Shown piece by piece: positions 8,797 to 16,566 of a DNA stretch of 36,905 bases; the stretch's first letter is position 1, and each line of letters opens with the position of its first letter. Under the pieces are notes generated by a model, which worked only from the letters and a program-made list of their open reading frames with translations, made no database searches and was not told the DNA's origin. The stretch lies in assembly GCA_020073395.1 (NCBI GenBank), contig JAIQFF010000061.1, forward strand, positions 1-36,905. Direction: 5' to 3'. This DNA is from Terriglobia bacterium (lineage in GTDB: Bacteria > Acidobacteriota > Terriglobia > Terriglobales > Acidobacteriaceae). The position numbers and the translations under genes were made by a program.

Positions 8797-9717
8797 CTAC
8801 TTTGCTAGCTCTGGGGCAGGCTGGTTCATGCGAGCGGCTTGCAGTTTTCGGTCAGGTGCGGATTGCTGTAGCCACTTGCGGATTTCCGGCAATGCGGCGC
8901 GGGTTGCAGTCTCTCCCGCTCGAATTAATCCGGCGGAGCGCTCGAAGTCGTCGTATTTATAGCCGTTAACATCGGGATCGATGACCAGGTCGGCGGCTGC
9001 CTTCCAGACTCCGCAGTTCATCTCCTGGGCAATGGCGAAGCACTGGCCGATCACATCGAACAGATGTCGAGGACCGGTATCGCCGTTGGTCCAGGTTCCC
9101 CTGAGATGCACCGCCAGCACTCGCTGCGCGCCCATGTGTCGCAGCGGAACCGTGGGTACGGCGTGGGCCAGCATGCCATCCACCAGCAGACGCCCGCGAA
9201 TCTTTACCGGGAGAAACATTCCCGGGTAGGCGCAACTGGCGCGCACCGGGTCAACCAGAGGTCCGGAGTGGAACACGACTCCCGCGCCGGTAGAAAAATC
9301 CGTAGCAGTCACGGCCAGGGGAATCTGCAATTCTTCGAATGTCTTGACCTTCAGAATGCTGCTTAAGAACTTGATCATGCGTTCATTGCTGGCAAATCCG
9401 TAACGCGACAGAGTCCAACGGGCAAAGTCCTTGAAGCGCACCCGGGCGGACATTTGCTCCAGCTCAGGGATGGTAACCCCGCTGCAGTAGGCTGCGCCGA
9501 TGAGCGCTCCGACACTGGTGCCGGCTACCACACTCACCGGAATGTTTTCTTCTTCGAGGACTTTGAGCACGCCGATGTGGGCGATGCCGCGAGCGAAGCC
9601 GCCGCCGAGAGCCAGTCCAATGGAGCCGGACGGCTGCGATGGCTCCGGCCCGGACAGGCTTGACAGGCCACGCCCGAAGGCCTGCACCGAACGAATGATC
9701 TTGCCCAGATGCTTCAC
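8797..9717 (-). CDS. Patatin-like phospholipase (RssA-type)
   Basis: A 306-aa serine lipid acyl hydrolase of the patatin fold. The oxyanion loop is LGGGFARG (residues 38-44), the nucleophile elbow is GTSVG with Ser68, and the catalytic Asp is D180 in LLVDGM (dyad, no His). The C-terminal part (VIDPDVNGYKYDDFERS) matches the small bacterial RssA/YchK-like branch. There is no signal peptide, so a cytosolic or inner-face membrane role is likely. The start is GTG at 9717 with GAGG six bases upstream. It diverges from the NUDIX gene. Substrate unknown. Confidence 0.93.
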   Translation of the reverse strand: MKHLGKIIRSVQAFGRGLSSLSGPEPSQPSGSIGLALGGGFARGIAHIGVLKVLEEENIPVSVVAGTSVGALIGAAYCSGVTIPELEQMSARVRFKDFARWTLSRYGFASNERMIKFLSSILKVKTFEELQIPLAVTATDFSTGAGVVFHSGPLVDPVRASCAYPGMFLPVKIRGRLLVDGMLAHAVPTVPLRHMGAQRVLAVHLRGTWTNGDTGPRHLFDVIGQCFAIAQEMNCGVWKAAADLVIDPDVNGYKYDDFERSAGLIRAGETATRAALPEIRKWLQQSAPDRKLQAARMNQPAPELAK

Positions 9718-9900
9718 CGGAACCTCATTTCACCCGCCCCGGTCTTACGCGGTCCACCACCACTACTTAGCAGCTAAGATGCCAGTTCCCGGAGAATAGT
9801 TCCAGGCACGTCGGTCCTCACCTGGGTGTTACTTGTGGAAGGCCTCGCGCTGGGTGTGGTCCCGGTGACTAACTCCAACAATCCTGTTAACTTGGGGGCC

Positions 9901-10386
9901 ATGGTTCGGGAAATCTCCGCCGGAGGGGTGGTGGTGCAAAGGGCCGGCGAGAGCTGGCAAATGGCCGTCATTGAGCCCCAAAGCGACGCCTCTTCGGCGC
10001 GCCCCGCACGGAAAAGTTCACAAAAAGTGGTATTGGCCCTGCCCAAAGGGCTGGTGGATCCGGGCGAGAAGTCCGAGGAGGCGGCCCTGCGCGAGGTGCG
10101 CGAGGAGACGGGACTGATCGCCACGCCGATCACCAAGCTGGGAGACATCAAGTACGTTTATGTGCGCTCCTGGGGAGACGGGCAGCGGGTGTTCAAGATC
10201 GTTTCGTTCTTCCTGCTGCGTTATCATTCCGGCCAAATTGATGATGTTTCGCGTGAGATGCGGGCGGAGGTAAAGCGTGCGCTCTGGATTCCGCTGGAGG
10301 AAGCACCGCGCAAGCTGGCGTATCGGGGCGAACGGGATGTGGTCCGGCGGGCCCAAAAATATCTGCAATCTCATCCGGAGGTCTGA
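9901..10386 (+). CDS. NUDIX hydrolase
   Basis: A 161-aa NUDIX pyrophosphohydrolase. The box is complete: G50, E56, R64, E65, E68, E69 and G71 fall at the right spacing (GLVDPGEKSEEAAL, then REVREETG). The preceding ISAGGVVVQR and LALPKG are also typical. It would cleave a nucleoside diphosphate linked to some moiety using Mg2+; the substrate is not evident. I chose ATG at 9901 because the domain starts there; a GTG at 9826 would add 25 unrelated-looking residues. Its TGA is followed two bases later by the ATG of the VIT transporter, whose ribosome-binding site lies inside this gene, so translation is probably coupled. Confidence 0.95.
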   Translation: MVREISAGGVVVQRAGESWQMAVIEPQSDASSARPARKSSQKVVLALPKGLVDPGEKSEEAALREVREETGLIATPITKLGDIKYVYVRSWGDGQRVFKIVSFFLLRYHSGQIDDVSREMRAEVKRALWIPLEEAPRKLAYRGERDVVRRAQKYLQSHPEV

Positions 10387-10388
10387 TC

Positions 10389-11081
10389 ATGCCGCATGAA
10401 CATGTCGAGACCCACTTCATGGCCACCAATCTGGTGCGCGACGTAGTCATCGGCATGGCCGATGGCCTTACGGTGCCCTTCGCTCTGGCCGCCGGACTTT
10501 CAGGCGCGGTGCAAAACACCCGGCTCATCGTGGTAGGCGGGCTGGCTGAGATCGCGGCCGGCTCCATCGCCATGGGCCTGGGCGGATATCTGGCCGCCCG
10601 CGGCGACGCCGAACACTACGAGCAGGAACGGGCGCGCGAATATCGGGAGATCAAGGAAATTCCTGAAGAAGAGATGGCCGAAGTGGGACGCGTCTTCCAG
10701 TCCTACGGCATGACTCAAGCGGAAAGTACGCCGGTCGTCGAAGCGCTCAGCCGCCGTCCCGACGCCTGGGTGGATTTCATGATGCGCTTCGAACTGGGTC
10801 TGGAAGAGCCCGACCCGCGCCGCGCGGTAACCAGCGCTGCCACCATCGCCGCCTCTTATGTTGCGGGCGGCATGATTCCACTCTCGCCCTATATCCTTCT
10901 CTCCAGTGCCGTGCACGGGCTTGCCTACTCGGCGGTGGTGACCATGGCCGCGCTCGGCATCTTTGGCTACATGAAGGGTCGTTATACGGGAGCTGGCCCA
11001 GGGCGCAGTGCGTTGCAGACGATGGTGATCGGCAGTGTGGCGGCAGCCGCGGCCTTTGCCCTAGCCAAATTGATTTCATAA
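10389..11081 (+). CDS. VIT1/CCC1-family metal ion transporter
   Basis: A 230-aa membrane protein of the VIT1/CCC1 family, whose characterised members move Fe2+ or Mn2+ in exchange for protons. The N-terminal signature NLVRDVVIGMADGLTVPFAL starts the first membrane helix. A second follows around GGLAEIAAGSIAMGLGGYLA. A charged cytosolic stretch (about 75-135, rich in E and R) corresponds to the metal-binding helical insert of plant VIT1. Three more helices follow. ATG at 10389 has GGAGG eight bases upstream, inside the NUDIX gene. Metal specificity cannot be read from the sequence. Confidence 0.92.
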   Translation: MPHEHVETHFMATNLVRDVVIGMADGLTVPFALAAGLSGAVQNTRLIVVGGLAEIAAGSIAMGLGGYLAARGDAEHYEQERAREYREIKEIPEEEMAEVGRVFQSYGMTQAESTPVVEALSRRPDAWVDFMMRFELGLEEPDPRRAVTSAATIAASYVAGGMIPLSPYILLSSAVHGLAYSAVVTMAALGIFGYMKGRYTGAGPGRSALQTMVIGSVAAAAAFALAKLIS

Positions 11082-11090
11082 GTTTAGTGT

Positions 11091-11135
11091 GGCGCCGGCG
11101 CCCTCGCCCGCGTGCGACGGGCGGGGACGCCCGTC
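11091..11135. repeat. Two GC-rich palindromes after the VIT gene
   Basis: GGCGCCGGCGCC (11091-11102) is a perfect palindrome. GACGGGCG-GGGA-CGCCCGTC (11116-11135) is a perfect 8-bp hairpin, similar in design to other REP-like hairpins in the window. The position suits transcription termination, but there is no T run. Confidence 0.55.
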
Positions 11136-11220
11136 CTCCTCGTTCTTCCGGATCGCAGGCTGCAAGAGAGAACCTCGGTGGTGTCTTGGAGTAATTTCTG
11201 CCTTCCCTCATAATTTAAGT

Positions 11221-11691
11221 GTGAACAGTGAACTTGCAGGGCCGACGTCTCGCCGGCTGTCGGGAATGCATCTTGCCTTCCCGCTCATCATTCTTTCGGT
11301 GGCACCGTGGTTGTCCACGCCGACCGCCGCCAGGAACAAGCATTCGTCGTCCCTTGCCGTCCCTGATCGCGGCTACAGTTCTGCCCTGGCGGCGGCCAAT
11401 CGCTTTCTGCAGGCCTGGCAGAACCAGGACCACGAAACTGGGCTGCTCATGCTTACCGATGCTGCGAAACAGAGCAGCTCGCAGGAGCGCACGGACAGTT
11501 TCTTCTCTTCCGGAAACGATGCGGCTTACGAAATCGCGCGAGGAAGAAAGCTGAAAGGCGGGCGCTACGCCTTTCCGGTCACTTTCTTTATTTCTGACTC
11601 AGAGTCGAACCGGTCCGGCCGAACCCAGAAATCGCAAATCATTGTCGTTCGGGCCGGCAAAGACGAGTGGGCTATCGATAAGGTGCCCTAG
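11221..11691 (+). CDS. Small secreted protein of unknown function
   Basis: About 156 aa. A hydrophobic segment (AFPLIILSVAPWLS) followed by TPTAA looks like a type I signal peptide. The mature part begins with a helix (ALAAANRFLQAWQNQDHETG) and ends in beta strands (YAFPVTFFISD, QIIVVRAGKDEWAIDKV), which resembles an NTF2/SnoaL-like fold of the kind found in extracytoplasmic proteins; no active-site residues stand out. The start is uncertain: GTG at 11221 gives an n-region with two Arg, ATG at 11266 gives a shorter one, and neither has a clear ribosome-binding site. It is followed by a paired REP-like element. Confidence 0.7.
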   Translation: MNSELAGPTSRRLSGMHLAFPLIILSVAPWLSTPTAARNKHSSSLAVPDRGYSSALAAANRFLQAWQNQDHETGLLMLTDAAKQSSSQERTDSFFSSGNDAAYEIARGRKLKGGRYAFPVTFFISDSESNRSGRTQKSQIIVVRAGKDEWAIDKVP

Positions 11692-11709
11692 CAGAGCCCC
11701 GGATATCGG

Positions 11710-11815
11710 AGTACACTTTTTTGTTGGCCGCCTTTGACGTTGACTGGATAGACTAAAAACCACAACCAAGAGAATCAAGGTCAAAGGCGGCGGACAAGAG
11801 TGTCCGCCCCACACA
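11710..11815. repeat. Paired REP-like element (BIME-like), copy 1
   Basis: The right half holds the perfect hairpin GGCGGACA-AGAG-TGTCCGCC at 11789-11808, followed by CCACACA and preceded by AAGGTCAAA. The left half (about 11712-11742) is a decayed copy in the opposite orientation (TTGTTGGCCGCCTTTGACG). The same unit recurs at 18.37-18.51 kb. It lies between the small secreted protein and fadN. Confidence 0.75.
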
Positions 11816-11869
11816 TGAATTGACTCGCGCTGCCTATATTGTGGTTCCGTCGTCCCTCAGAGGTTTTCC

Positions 11870-14314
11870 ATGAAGCGAATTCATAAAGTTGCCGTTCTCG
11901 GCGCCGGAACCATGGGCGCACGCATCGCCGCCCACTTTGCCAATGCCGGCGTCCCCAGTTATCTGCTCGACATCGTTCCTCCTGATGCCGACGGTCCTGC
12001 CCGGAACAAAATCGCCGCCGCCGGCCTGGAGGCGGCCAAGAGATCCAAGCCCGCGGCTTTCTACGAACCTGGATTGGCGCGCCTGGTCACCATCGGGAAC
12101 TTTGAAGATGACCTCAAGCGCTTGAGCGAGGTGGACTGGATCATCGAAGCCGTCGTCGAAAATCTCGACCTCAAGCGAGCGCTCTTAAAGAAGGTGGAAG
12201 CCATCCGTAAGCCGGGGACGATCATCACCACAAACACCAGTGGCCTGCCGGTGGCAAAGATCGCCGAAGGCTTTTCCGACGATTTCCGCAAGTGTTGGTT
12301 CGGTACGCATTTTTTCAATCCGCCGCGCTACATGCGGCTGCTGGAGATTATCCCTACACCGGAAACCGGCCGCGCTGCCCTCGAGGCCGTCGCCCACTTC
12401 AGCGACGTGAATCTCGGCAAGGGCGTGGTGTTCGCCAAGGACACACCCAACTTCATCGCCAACCGTATCGGCACGTTTTCTGTGCTCAACGTGATGCGGC
12501 TGATGCAGGAGATGGACCTTAGCATCGAGGATGTGGATGCGTTGACGGGGGATGCAGTCGGCTGGCCGAAGTCCGCAACTTTCCGCACGATTGATCTGGT
12601 GGGGCTCGACATTCTGGGTCATGTGGTCGGGAACATGGAGAAAGCAGGCGGGCAGGAGTGCCTGCCCCACACCAGCAAGCTGCCTGACTTCTACAAGCAA
12701 ATGCTGGAACGCAAGTGGCTGGGGGACAAGACCAAGGGCGGTTTTTACAAGAAGAGTGGAAGGCGGGCATCCTCGCCCGAAGATGCCGGCAAATCGGCAG
12801 AGGAACGGCTCGCACTCGACTGGAAGACGCTTGAGTATCGGCCCCGTCAGAAACCCAAGTTCCCAGCTCTCGACCTGGCGAAAAACATCGAGGATCCGGG
12901 GGCGCGCCTGCGCACATTGCTTGGCCTTGAGGGCAGCCCACAGAAAGGGGACAAAGCGGGCGCATTTTTGTGGTCTGTTCTTTCCGATCTGTGGAACTAC
13001 TCTGCCAATCGGGTTCCCGAAATCTCAGATTCCATCGTGGAGATCGACCGCGCCATGCGCCTGGGCTTCAACTGGAAGCTGGGCCCCTTCGAACTTTGGG
13101 ATGCCGCCGGCCTTGAGGCGACTGTGGCCCGCATGAAAAAGGAAGGCCGTCCAGTCGCGGCAAACGTCGAACAGTTGCTCACAGCGGGGAAGAAATCCTG
13201 GTACCAGGACGATCCCAAGGCCGGTTCGGGCCGGTCCTACTTCGATTTGAAGACGGCGAAGTACGAACCTGTGAAAGTTCCTGAAGGCGTGTGGTCAGTC
13301 GGGGTGGCAAAGAAATCCAACGGTGTGGTCAAGGAAAACTCCGGGGCATCGCTGATCGATCTGGGTGATGGAGTCGCCTGCATCGAGTTTCATTCCAAGA
13401 TGAACTCACTGGGCGGCGACATAGTCAGCCTTATTACTCAAACCATGAAGCCGGGCGGCCCCGGCGATGGATTCGACGGTTTCGTCATCACCAACGACGC
13501 CGACAACTTCTCGGTCGGCGCCAACGTCATGCTGCTGCTTATGTCTGTCCAGGAAGAAGAGTGGGACGAGGTTGATCTCGCCATCCGCCAGTTTCAGGGC
13601 ATGACCCAGGCCATCAAGTTCTCGACTAAACCGGTGGTGGTAGCGCCTTTCGGGCTGTGCTTAGGCGGCGGAACTGAAATCTCACTGCACGCCGTAGCTC
13701 GCCAGCCGCATGCCGAACTCTACGCCGGACTGGTGGAAGTTGGCGTCGGCCTTTTGCCGGGAGGAGGCGGCTGCAAAGAGATGCTGCTGCGCGCGGTGGA
13801 CAGTGCGGCGACGATTCGTCCGGGGCGCGGCGAGTCCATCGAACTCATCGAGGCCATGAAGAAGGCCTTCGAAACCATCGCCACAGGCAAGGTCGCGACC
13901 TCCGCCCCCGAAGCGCGCGGACTCGGTTTCCTGCAGGAGTCCGACAACATCACCATGAACCGGGAGCGCGTGCTGGCCGATGCCAAGGCGCGCGCATTGG
14001 AGCTGGTTCGCGCCGGATACGAACCCCCGCAACCCCGCACCGATATCCCAGCGCCCGGAGAAAACGTCCTGGCGGCATTGAGGCTGGGAGTGCACATCAT
14101 GCGGCAAGGGGAGTACATTTCCGACCACGAAGTGAAGATCGCCACCAAAGTTGCAGAAGTGCTGTGCGGCGGCAATGTGACTTCGGGGACGCCGGTGAGC
14201 GAGCAGTACATTCTGGACCTGGAGCGCGAGGCGTTTAAGTCGCTGTGCGGCGAGAGGAAGACGCAGGAGCGAATTCAGTACACGCTGAAGACGGGCAAGA
14301 CGCTGCGGAATTGA
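11870..14314 (+). CDS. fadN: 3-hydroxyacyl-CoA dehydrogenase / enoyl-CoA hydratase, FadN type
   Basis: An 814-aa bifunctional beta-oxidation enzyme that hydrates enoyl-CoA and oxidises the 3-hydroxyacyl-CoA with NAD. Domain order is dehydrogenase first, as in B. subtilis FadN (YusL), not hydratase first as in E. coli FadB. The NAD site VLGAGTMGARIA is at residues 9-20. FGTHFFNPPRYMRLLEI carries the catalytic His, and KDTPNFIANRIG follows. The C-terminal dehydrogenase domain spans about 315-430. The hydratase (crotonase) domain spans about 485-690 with the oxyanion region GLCLGGGTEISL and VGVGLLPGGGG. Two loops carry extra residues encoded by REP-like palindromes (about 259-268 and 296-306). 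AGAGG precedes the ATG. FadA and FadE follow on the same strand but are separated by an inverted higBA module. Confidence 0.95.
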   Translation: MKRIHKVAVLGAGTMGARIAAHFANAGVPSYLLDIVPPDADGPARNKIAAAGLEAAKRSKPAAFYEPGLARLVTIGNFEDDLKRLSEVDWIIEAVVENLDLKRALLKKVEAIRKPGTIITTNTSGLPVAKIAEGFSDDFRKCWFGTHFFNPPRYMRLLEIIPTPETGRAALEAVAHFSDVNLGKGVVFAKDTPNFIANRIGTFSVLNVMRLMQEMDLSIEDVDALTGDAVGWPKSATFRTIDLVGLDILGHVVGNMEKAGGQECLPHTSKLPDFYKQMLERKWLGDKTKGGFYKKSGRRASSPEDAGKSAEERLALDWKTLEYRPRQKPKFPALDLAKNIEDPGARLRTLLGLEGSPQKGDKAGAFLWSVLSDLWNYSANRVPEISDSIVEIDRAMRLGFNWKLGPFELWDAAGLEATVARMKKEGRPVAANVEQLLTAGKKSWYQDDPKAGSGRSYFDLKTAKYEPVKVPEGVWSVGVAKKSNGVVKENSGASLIDLGDGVACIEFHSKMNSLGGDIVSLITQTMKPGGPGDGFDGFVITNDADNFSVGANVMLLLMSVQEEEWDEVDLAIRQFQGMTQAIKFSTKPVVVAPFGLCLGGGTEISLHAVARQPHAELYAGLVEVGVGLLPGGGGCKEMLLRAVDSAATIRPGRGESIELIEAMKKAFETIATGKVATSAPEARGLGFLQESDNITMNRERVLADAKARALELVRAGYEPPQPRTDIPAPGENVLAALRLGVHIMRQGEYISDHEVKIATKVAEVLCGGNVTSGTPVSEQYILDLEREAFKSLCGERKTQERIQYTLKTGKTLRN
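12644..12676. repeat. REP-like palindrome inside fadN
   Basis: Bases 12647-12673 match 22 of 27 positions of the intergenic REP unit (GGCGGACAAGAGTGTCCGCC plus CCACACA), here as GGCGGGCAGGAGTGCCTGCC plus CCACACC. One stem pair has changed A-T to G-C. It can also fold as GGGCAGG-AGTG-CCTGCCC. It is read in frame as AGGQECLPHT (residues 259-268), in a loop ahead of the conserved LPDFYKQMLERKWLGDKTKG. Confidence 0.65.
12761..12787. repeat. Second palindrome inside fadN
   Basis: CGGGC-ATCCTC-GCCCG (12764-12779) is a short hairpin in a GGCGGGC context, like REP hairpins elsewhere in the window. It is read in frame as part of SGRRASSPEDAG (from residue 296), immediately after the conserved GGFYKK and ahead of LALDWKTLEYRP, where relatives usually have a short turn (from memory, not aligned). 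Confidence 0.5.
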
Positions 14315-14326
14315 TGCATTACGTAG

Positions 14327-14405
14327 GGACAATTGTCCGCAGCTGCCTGGCGGACGTAGTCCGCACTGGCGAGCTTCGCTCGCCCGCCCAGACGAGGGCG
14401 TCTGG
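14327..14405. repeat. Cluster of four hairpins between fadN and higA
   Basis: Four palindromes follow each other: GGACAATTGTCC (14327-14338), GCGGAC-GTA-GTCCGC (14350-14364), GGCGAGC-TTC-GCTCGCC (14368-14384) and CCAGACG-AGGG-CGTCTGG (14388-14405). The last ends one base before the higA stop codon. The cluster lies between convergent genes and probably blocks transcription from both sides; it is REP-like rather than a classical terminator. Confidence 0.7.
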
Positions 14406-14717
14406 CTAGGTGGTCAAATTATGGTCCCCTTGATCAATCCCTGACACCTGCGGGAAACGCCGAACTGCTGGTTGCCTGCCTCGCCTAGCCCTCCAGAGAT
14501 CATACTGGGCTTGCATGTTGATCCAGAGGTCAGGCGAAGTGCCCAAGGCAGCTCCCAGCCGGAGGGCCATGTTGGCGGAGATGCCCGATTTGCCGTTCAG
14601 CACTCGCGACAGAGTCACCCGGGTAACCTGCAGGTGTGCAGCTGCCGCCGACACCGCCATGCCTCCGAGGTACTCGCGGAGAACCTGTCCGGGATGCGGC
14701 GGATTGTGCATGCGCAT
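14406..14717 (-). CDS. higA: HigA-family antitoxin (XRE-type HTH)
   Basis: A 103-aa antitoxin of the HigA/VapI type. It begins NPPHPGQVLREYLG, has a helix-turn-helix around VTRVTLSRVLNGKSGISANM, and continues ALRLGAALGTSPDLWINMQ and QYDLWRAR, all family hallmarks. It should bind HigB and repress the higBA promoter. The start at 14717 is supported by GGAG seven bases upstream. It is the second gene of the pair, nine bases after higB, the order usual for higBA. The C-terminal tail after QPAVRR is not conserved in type. Confidence 0.93.
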   Translation of the reverse strand: MRMHNPPHPGQVLREYLGGMAVSAAAAHLQVTRVTLSRVLNGKSGISANMALRLGAALGTSPDLWINMQAQYDLWRARRGRQPAVRRFPQVSGIDQGDHNLTT

Positions 14718-14726
14718 AGAGAACTC

Positions 14727-15005
14727 CTAGTGATAATCCTGATAGTCAACGAGGATCACGTCCTCGCCGTCAAACCTGAAAGTCAGACGCCAGTTCCCGC
14801 TGACCCAAACAGCCCAACGGTCACGAAGCTTTCCGGCCAGAGGATGCAAGTTCCAGCCCGGGGCGTTCATGTCGCCGGGCCGCCTGGCGTTGTCAAGCGC
14901 AAACAACTGCAGGCGAAGCTTGGCGGCATGCTTCGGTTGAATCCCTGCCTTCGACCCCGTGTGGAAGAACTTTTCAATTCCCCGGTGGTGAAAGCTCTTG
15001 ATCAC
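14727..15005 (-). CDS. higB: HigB-family toxin (RelE-like mRNA interferase)
   Basis: A 92-aa RelE/ParE-superfamily toxin; HigB cleaves mRNA on the ribosome in characterised members. The start is GTG at 15005, giving the canonical MIKSFHHRGIEKFF. The rest follows the family closely: TGSKAGIQPKHAAKLRLQLF, then GDMNAPGWNLHPLAGKLRDR, WVSGNWRLTFRF and the end VDYQDYH. The reading frame stays open far upstream, but those residues are antisense to fadA and are not part of the toxin. The promoter described upstream would leave almost no leader, so the toxin message may be nearly leaderless. The module sits inverted between fadN and fadA. Confidence 0.93.
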   Translation of the reverse strand: MIKSFHHRGIEKFFHTGSKAGIQPKHAAKLRLQLFALDNARRPGDMNAPGWNLHPLAGKLRDRWAVWVSGNWRLTFRFDGEDVILVDYQDYH

Positions 15006-15012
15006 CTTGTAT

Positions 15013-15041
15013 AGTGTAACGATACGTGTTATGCATGGCAA
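15013..15041 (-). promoter_or_regulatory. higBA promoter with overlapping operator-like palindrome
   Basis: On the minus strand, TTGCCA (15036-15041) and TACACT (15013-15018) are separated by exactly 17 bases. The imperfect palindrome TAAC-N7-GTTA (15017-15031) lies in the spacer and touches the -10 box, a suitable place for HigA autorepression. The transcript would begin within a few bases of the higB GTG. Confidence 0.5.
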
Positions 15042-15189
15042 TGGCAAAAAGGCCCTGCTGCGAGGGGAATGGAATGGTCGAGGTGCCAATCGGGATTGCC
15101 ATGCGTACAGATGCTGATTGCTTTTGTCCTTCCGCCCGGACGCGATAGCTAGTGTTAGACTGGTTCTTACCAGCCCCCGGAAAACCGTT

Positions 15190-16368
15190 ATGAGAGAAGT
15201 CGTCGTTGTCTCCTCCGTTCGTACTCCTGTGGGACGCGGGTTTAAGGGCACACTGCGCGCTACCCGTCCTGATGAACTGGCCGCCACCGCCATCAAAGGC
15301 GCGCTGGAGCGCGTGCCGCAAGTAGATGCCAAAGAAATTGAAGACGTGATCCTGGGCTGTGCCATGCCTGAAGCCGAGCAAGGGATGAACGTTGCCCGCA
15401 TTGCCGCGCTGCGGGCTGGATTGCCGGTCGAGGTTTCCGCGATTACCATCAATCGCTTCTGTTCGTCCGGGCTGCAGGCGATTGCCATGGCGGCCGAGCG
15501 CATCATGAGCGGCGGCGCGGAGATCATTGTGGCCGGCGGAACGGAATCGATGTCCATGATTCCCATGGGCGGGCACAAGATATCGCCGAACCCGTGGCTG
15601 GTTGACCACTATCCTGACGCGTATCTCACCATGGGGCTGACCGCCGAACGATTGGCGCAGCGTTTCGGCATCACGCGGCAGGCGGCGGACGAATTTTCGC
15701 TCCGCAGTCATCAGAAGGCGCTAGCTGCCATCCAGGAGGGGAAGTTTGCCGATGAAACTGTACCGGTGAATGTGAGCTTCACTACACCGAACGGGTCGAA
15801 ACCGAAGCGGCAGGAAATTGTCTTCAAGGTGGACGAGGGGCCGCGGGCTGATACTTCGCTTGAGGCTCTTCTCGCCCTCAGGCCGGTCTTTCACGCCAAG
15901 GGAACGGTGACCGCCGGCAACTCCTCCCAAACCTCCGACGGAGCAGCCGCTGCGGTTGTCATGTCGGCAGAACGGGCTGCGGCGCTGGGAATCAAGCCGC
16001 TGGTCCGTTACCTTTCTTTTGCTACGGCGGGATACAAACCCGAAGAAATGGGACTGGGGCCCGTGTTTGCGATCCCGAAAGCCCTGAAGATTGCGGGGCT
16101 TAAACTCTCTGACATCGACGTGATCGAATTGAACGAGGCTTTCGCGGCGCAATCGCTGGCTGTGATCACAGAAGCCGGGCTTGATCCGGAGCGGGTGAAT
16201 CCAAATGGAGGAGCGATTGCGTTGGGACATCCGTTGGGATGCACCGGGGCGAAGCTGACCGCCACCATCATCCGCGAAATGAAGCGGCGCAATGCACGCT
16301 ACGGGATGGTGACCATGTGCGTCGGCGGGGGGATGGGGGCTGCGGGGATCTTCGAAAACCTCAATTAA
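15190..16368 (+). CDS. fadA: Acetyl-CoA acyltransferase (3-ketoacyl-CoA thiolase)
   Basis: A 392-aa thiolase that cleaves 3-ketoacyl-CoA with CoA in the last step of beta-oxidation. Catalytic residues are in place: Cys91 in [10 protein letters not shown], His347 in [11 protein letters not shown], Cys377 in [11 protein letters not shown], and the NEAFAAQ motif. ATG at 15190 starts at the conserved [16 protein letters not shown]; an upstream in-frame TTG would add unconserved residues. It corresponds to FadA (YusK) of the fadN-fadA-fadE set. Its TAA stop codon (16366-16368) is part of a TTAACCACGG repeat, so the C-terminus was probably defined or trimmed by the repeat. Confidence 0.96.
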   Translation: MREVVVVSSVRTPVGRGFKGTLRATRPDELAATAIKGALERVPQVDAKEIEDVILGCAMPEAEQGMNVARIAALRAGLPVEVSAITINRFCSSGLQAIAMAAERIMSGGAEIIVAGGTESMSMIPMGGHKISPNPWLVDHYPDAYLTMGLTAERLAQRFGITRQAADEFSLRSHQKALAAIQEGKFADETVPVNVSFTTPNGSKPKRQEIVFKVDEGPRADTSLEALLALRPVFHAKGTVTAGNSSQTSDGAAAAVVMSAERAAALGIKPLVRYLSFATAGYKPEEMGLGPVFAIPKALKIAGLKLSDIDVIELNEAFAAQSLAVITEAGLDPERVNPNGGAIALGHPLGCTGAKLTATIIREMKRRNARYGMVTMCVGGGMGAAGIFENLN

Positions 16369-16385
16369 CCACGGAGACGCGGAGT
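16365..16385. repeat. Solo AACCAC repeat at the fadA stop codon
   Basis: TTAACCACGGAGACGCGGAG overlaps the fadA stop codon. It is a shortened form of the repeat at 22528 and 23058. I see no inverted partner nearby. Confidence 0.6.
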
Positions 16386-16566
16386 TGCTGAAAAGAAATT
16401 TGATGATACGAGCTGGTCAGGTTGTCGCCGTGACTTCAAATTCCGCTGTTTGCGGCTTGGCAAACTGGCCGTTTCGCCACCTGACATAAAGTACAATAAT
16501 CCCAAGCGAGTTCCCCGCCCGGCGTCTCTGAGGCTCCGGGGTGGAATTGGCTTTTAGGAGGTAACC

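Noticed and set aside
14727..15578. 283-codon frame ending in the HigB sequence
   Set aside because: Only the last 92 codons are toxin; the rest is antisense to fadA. The HigB start is GTG 15005.
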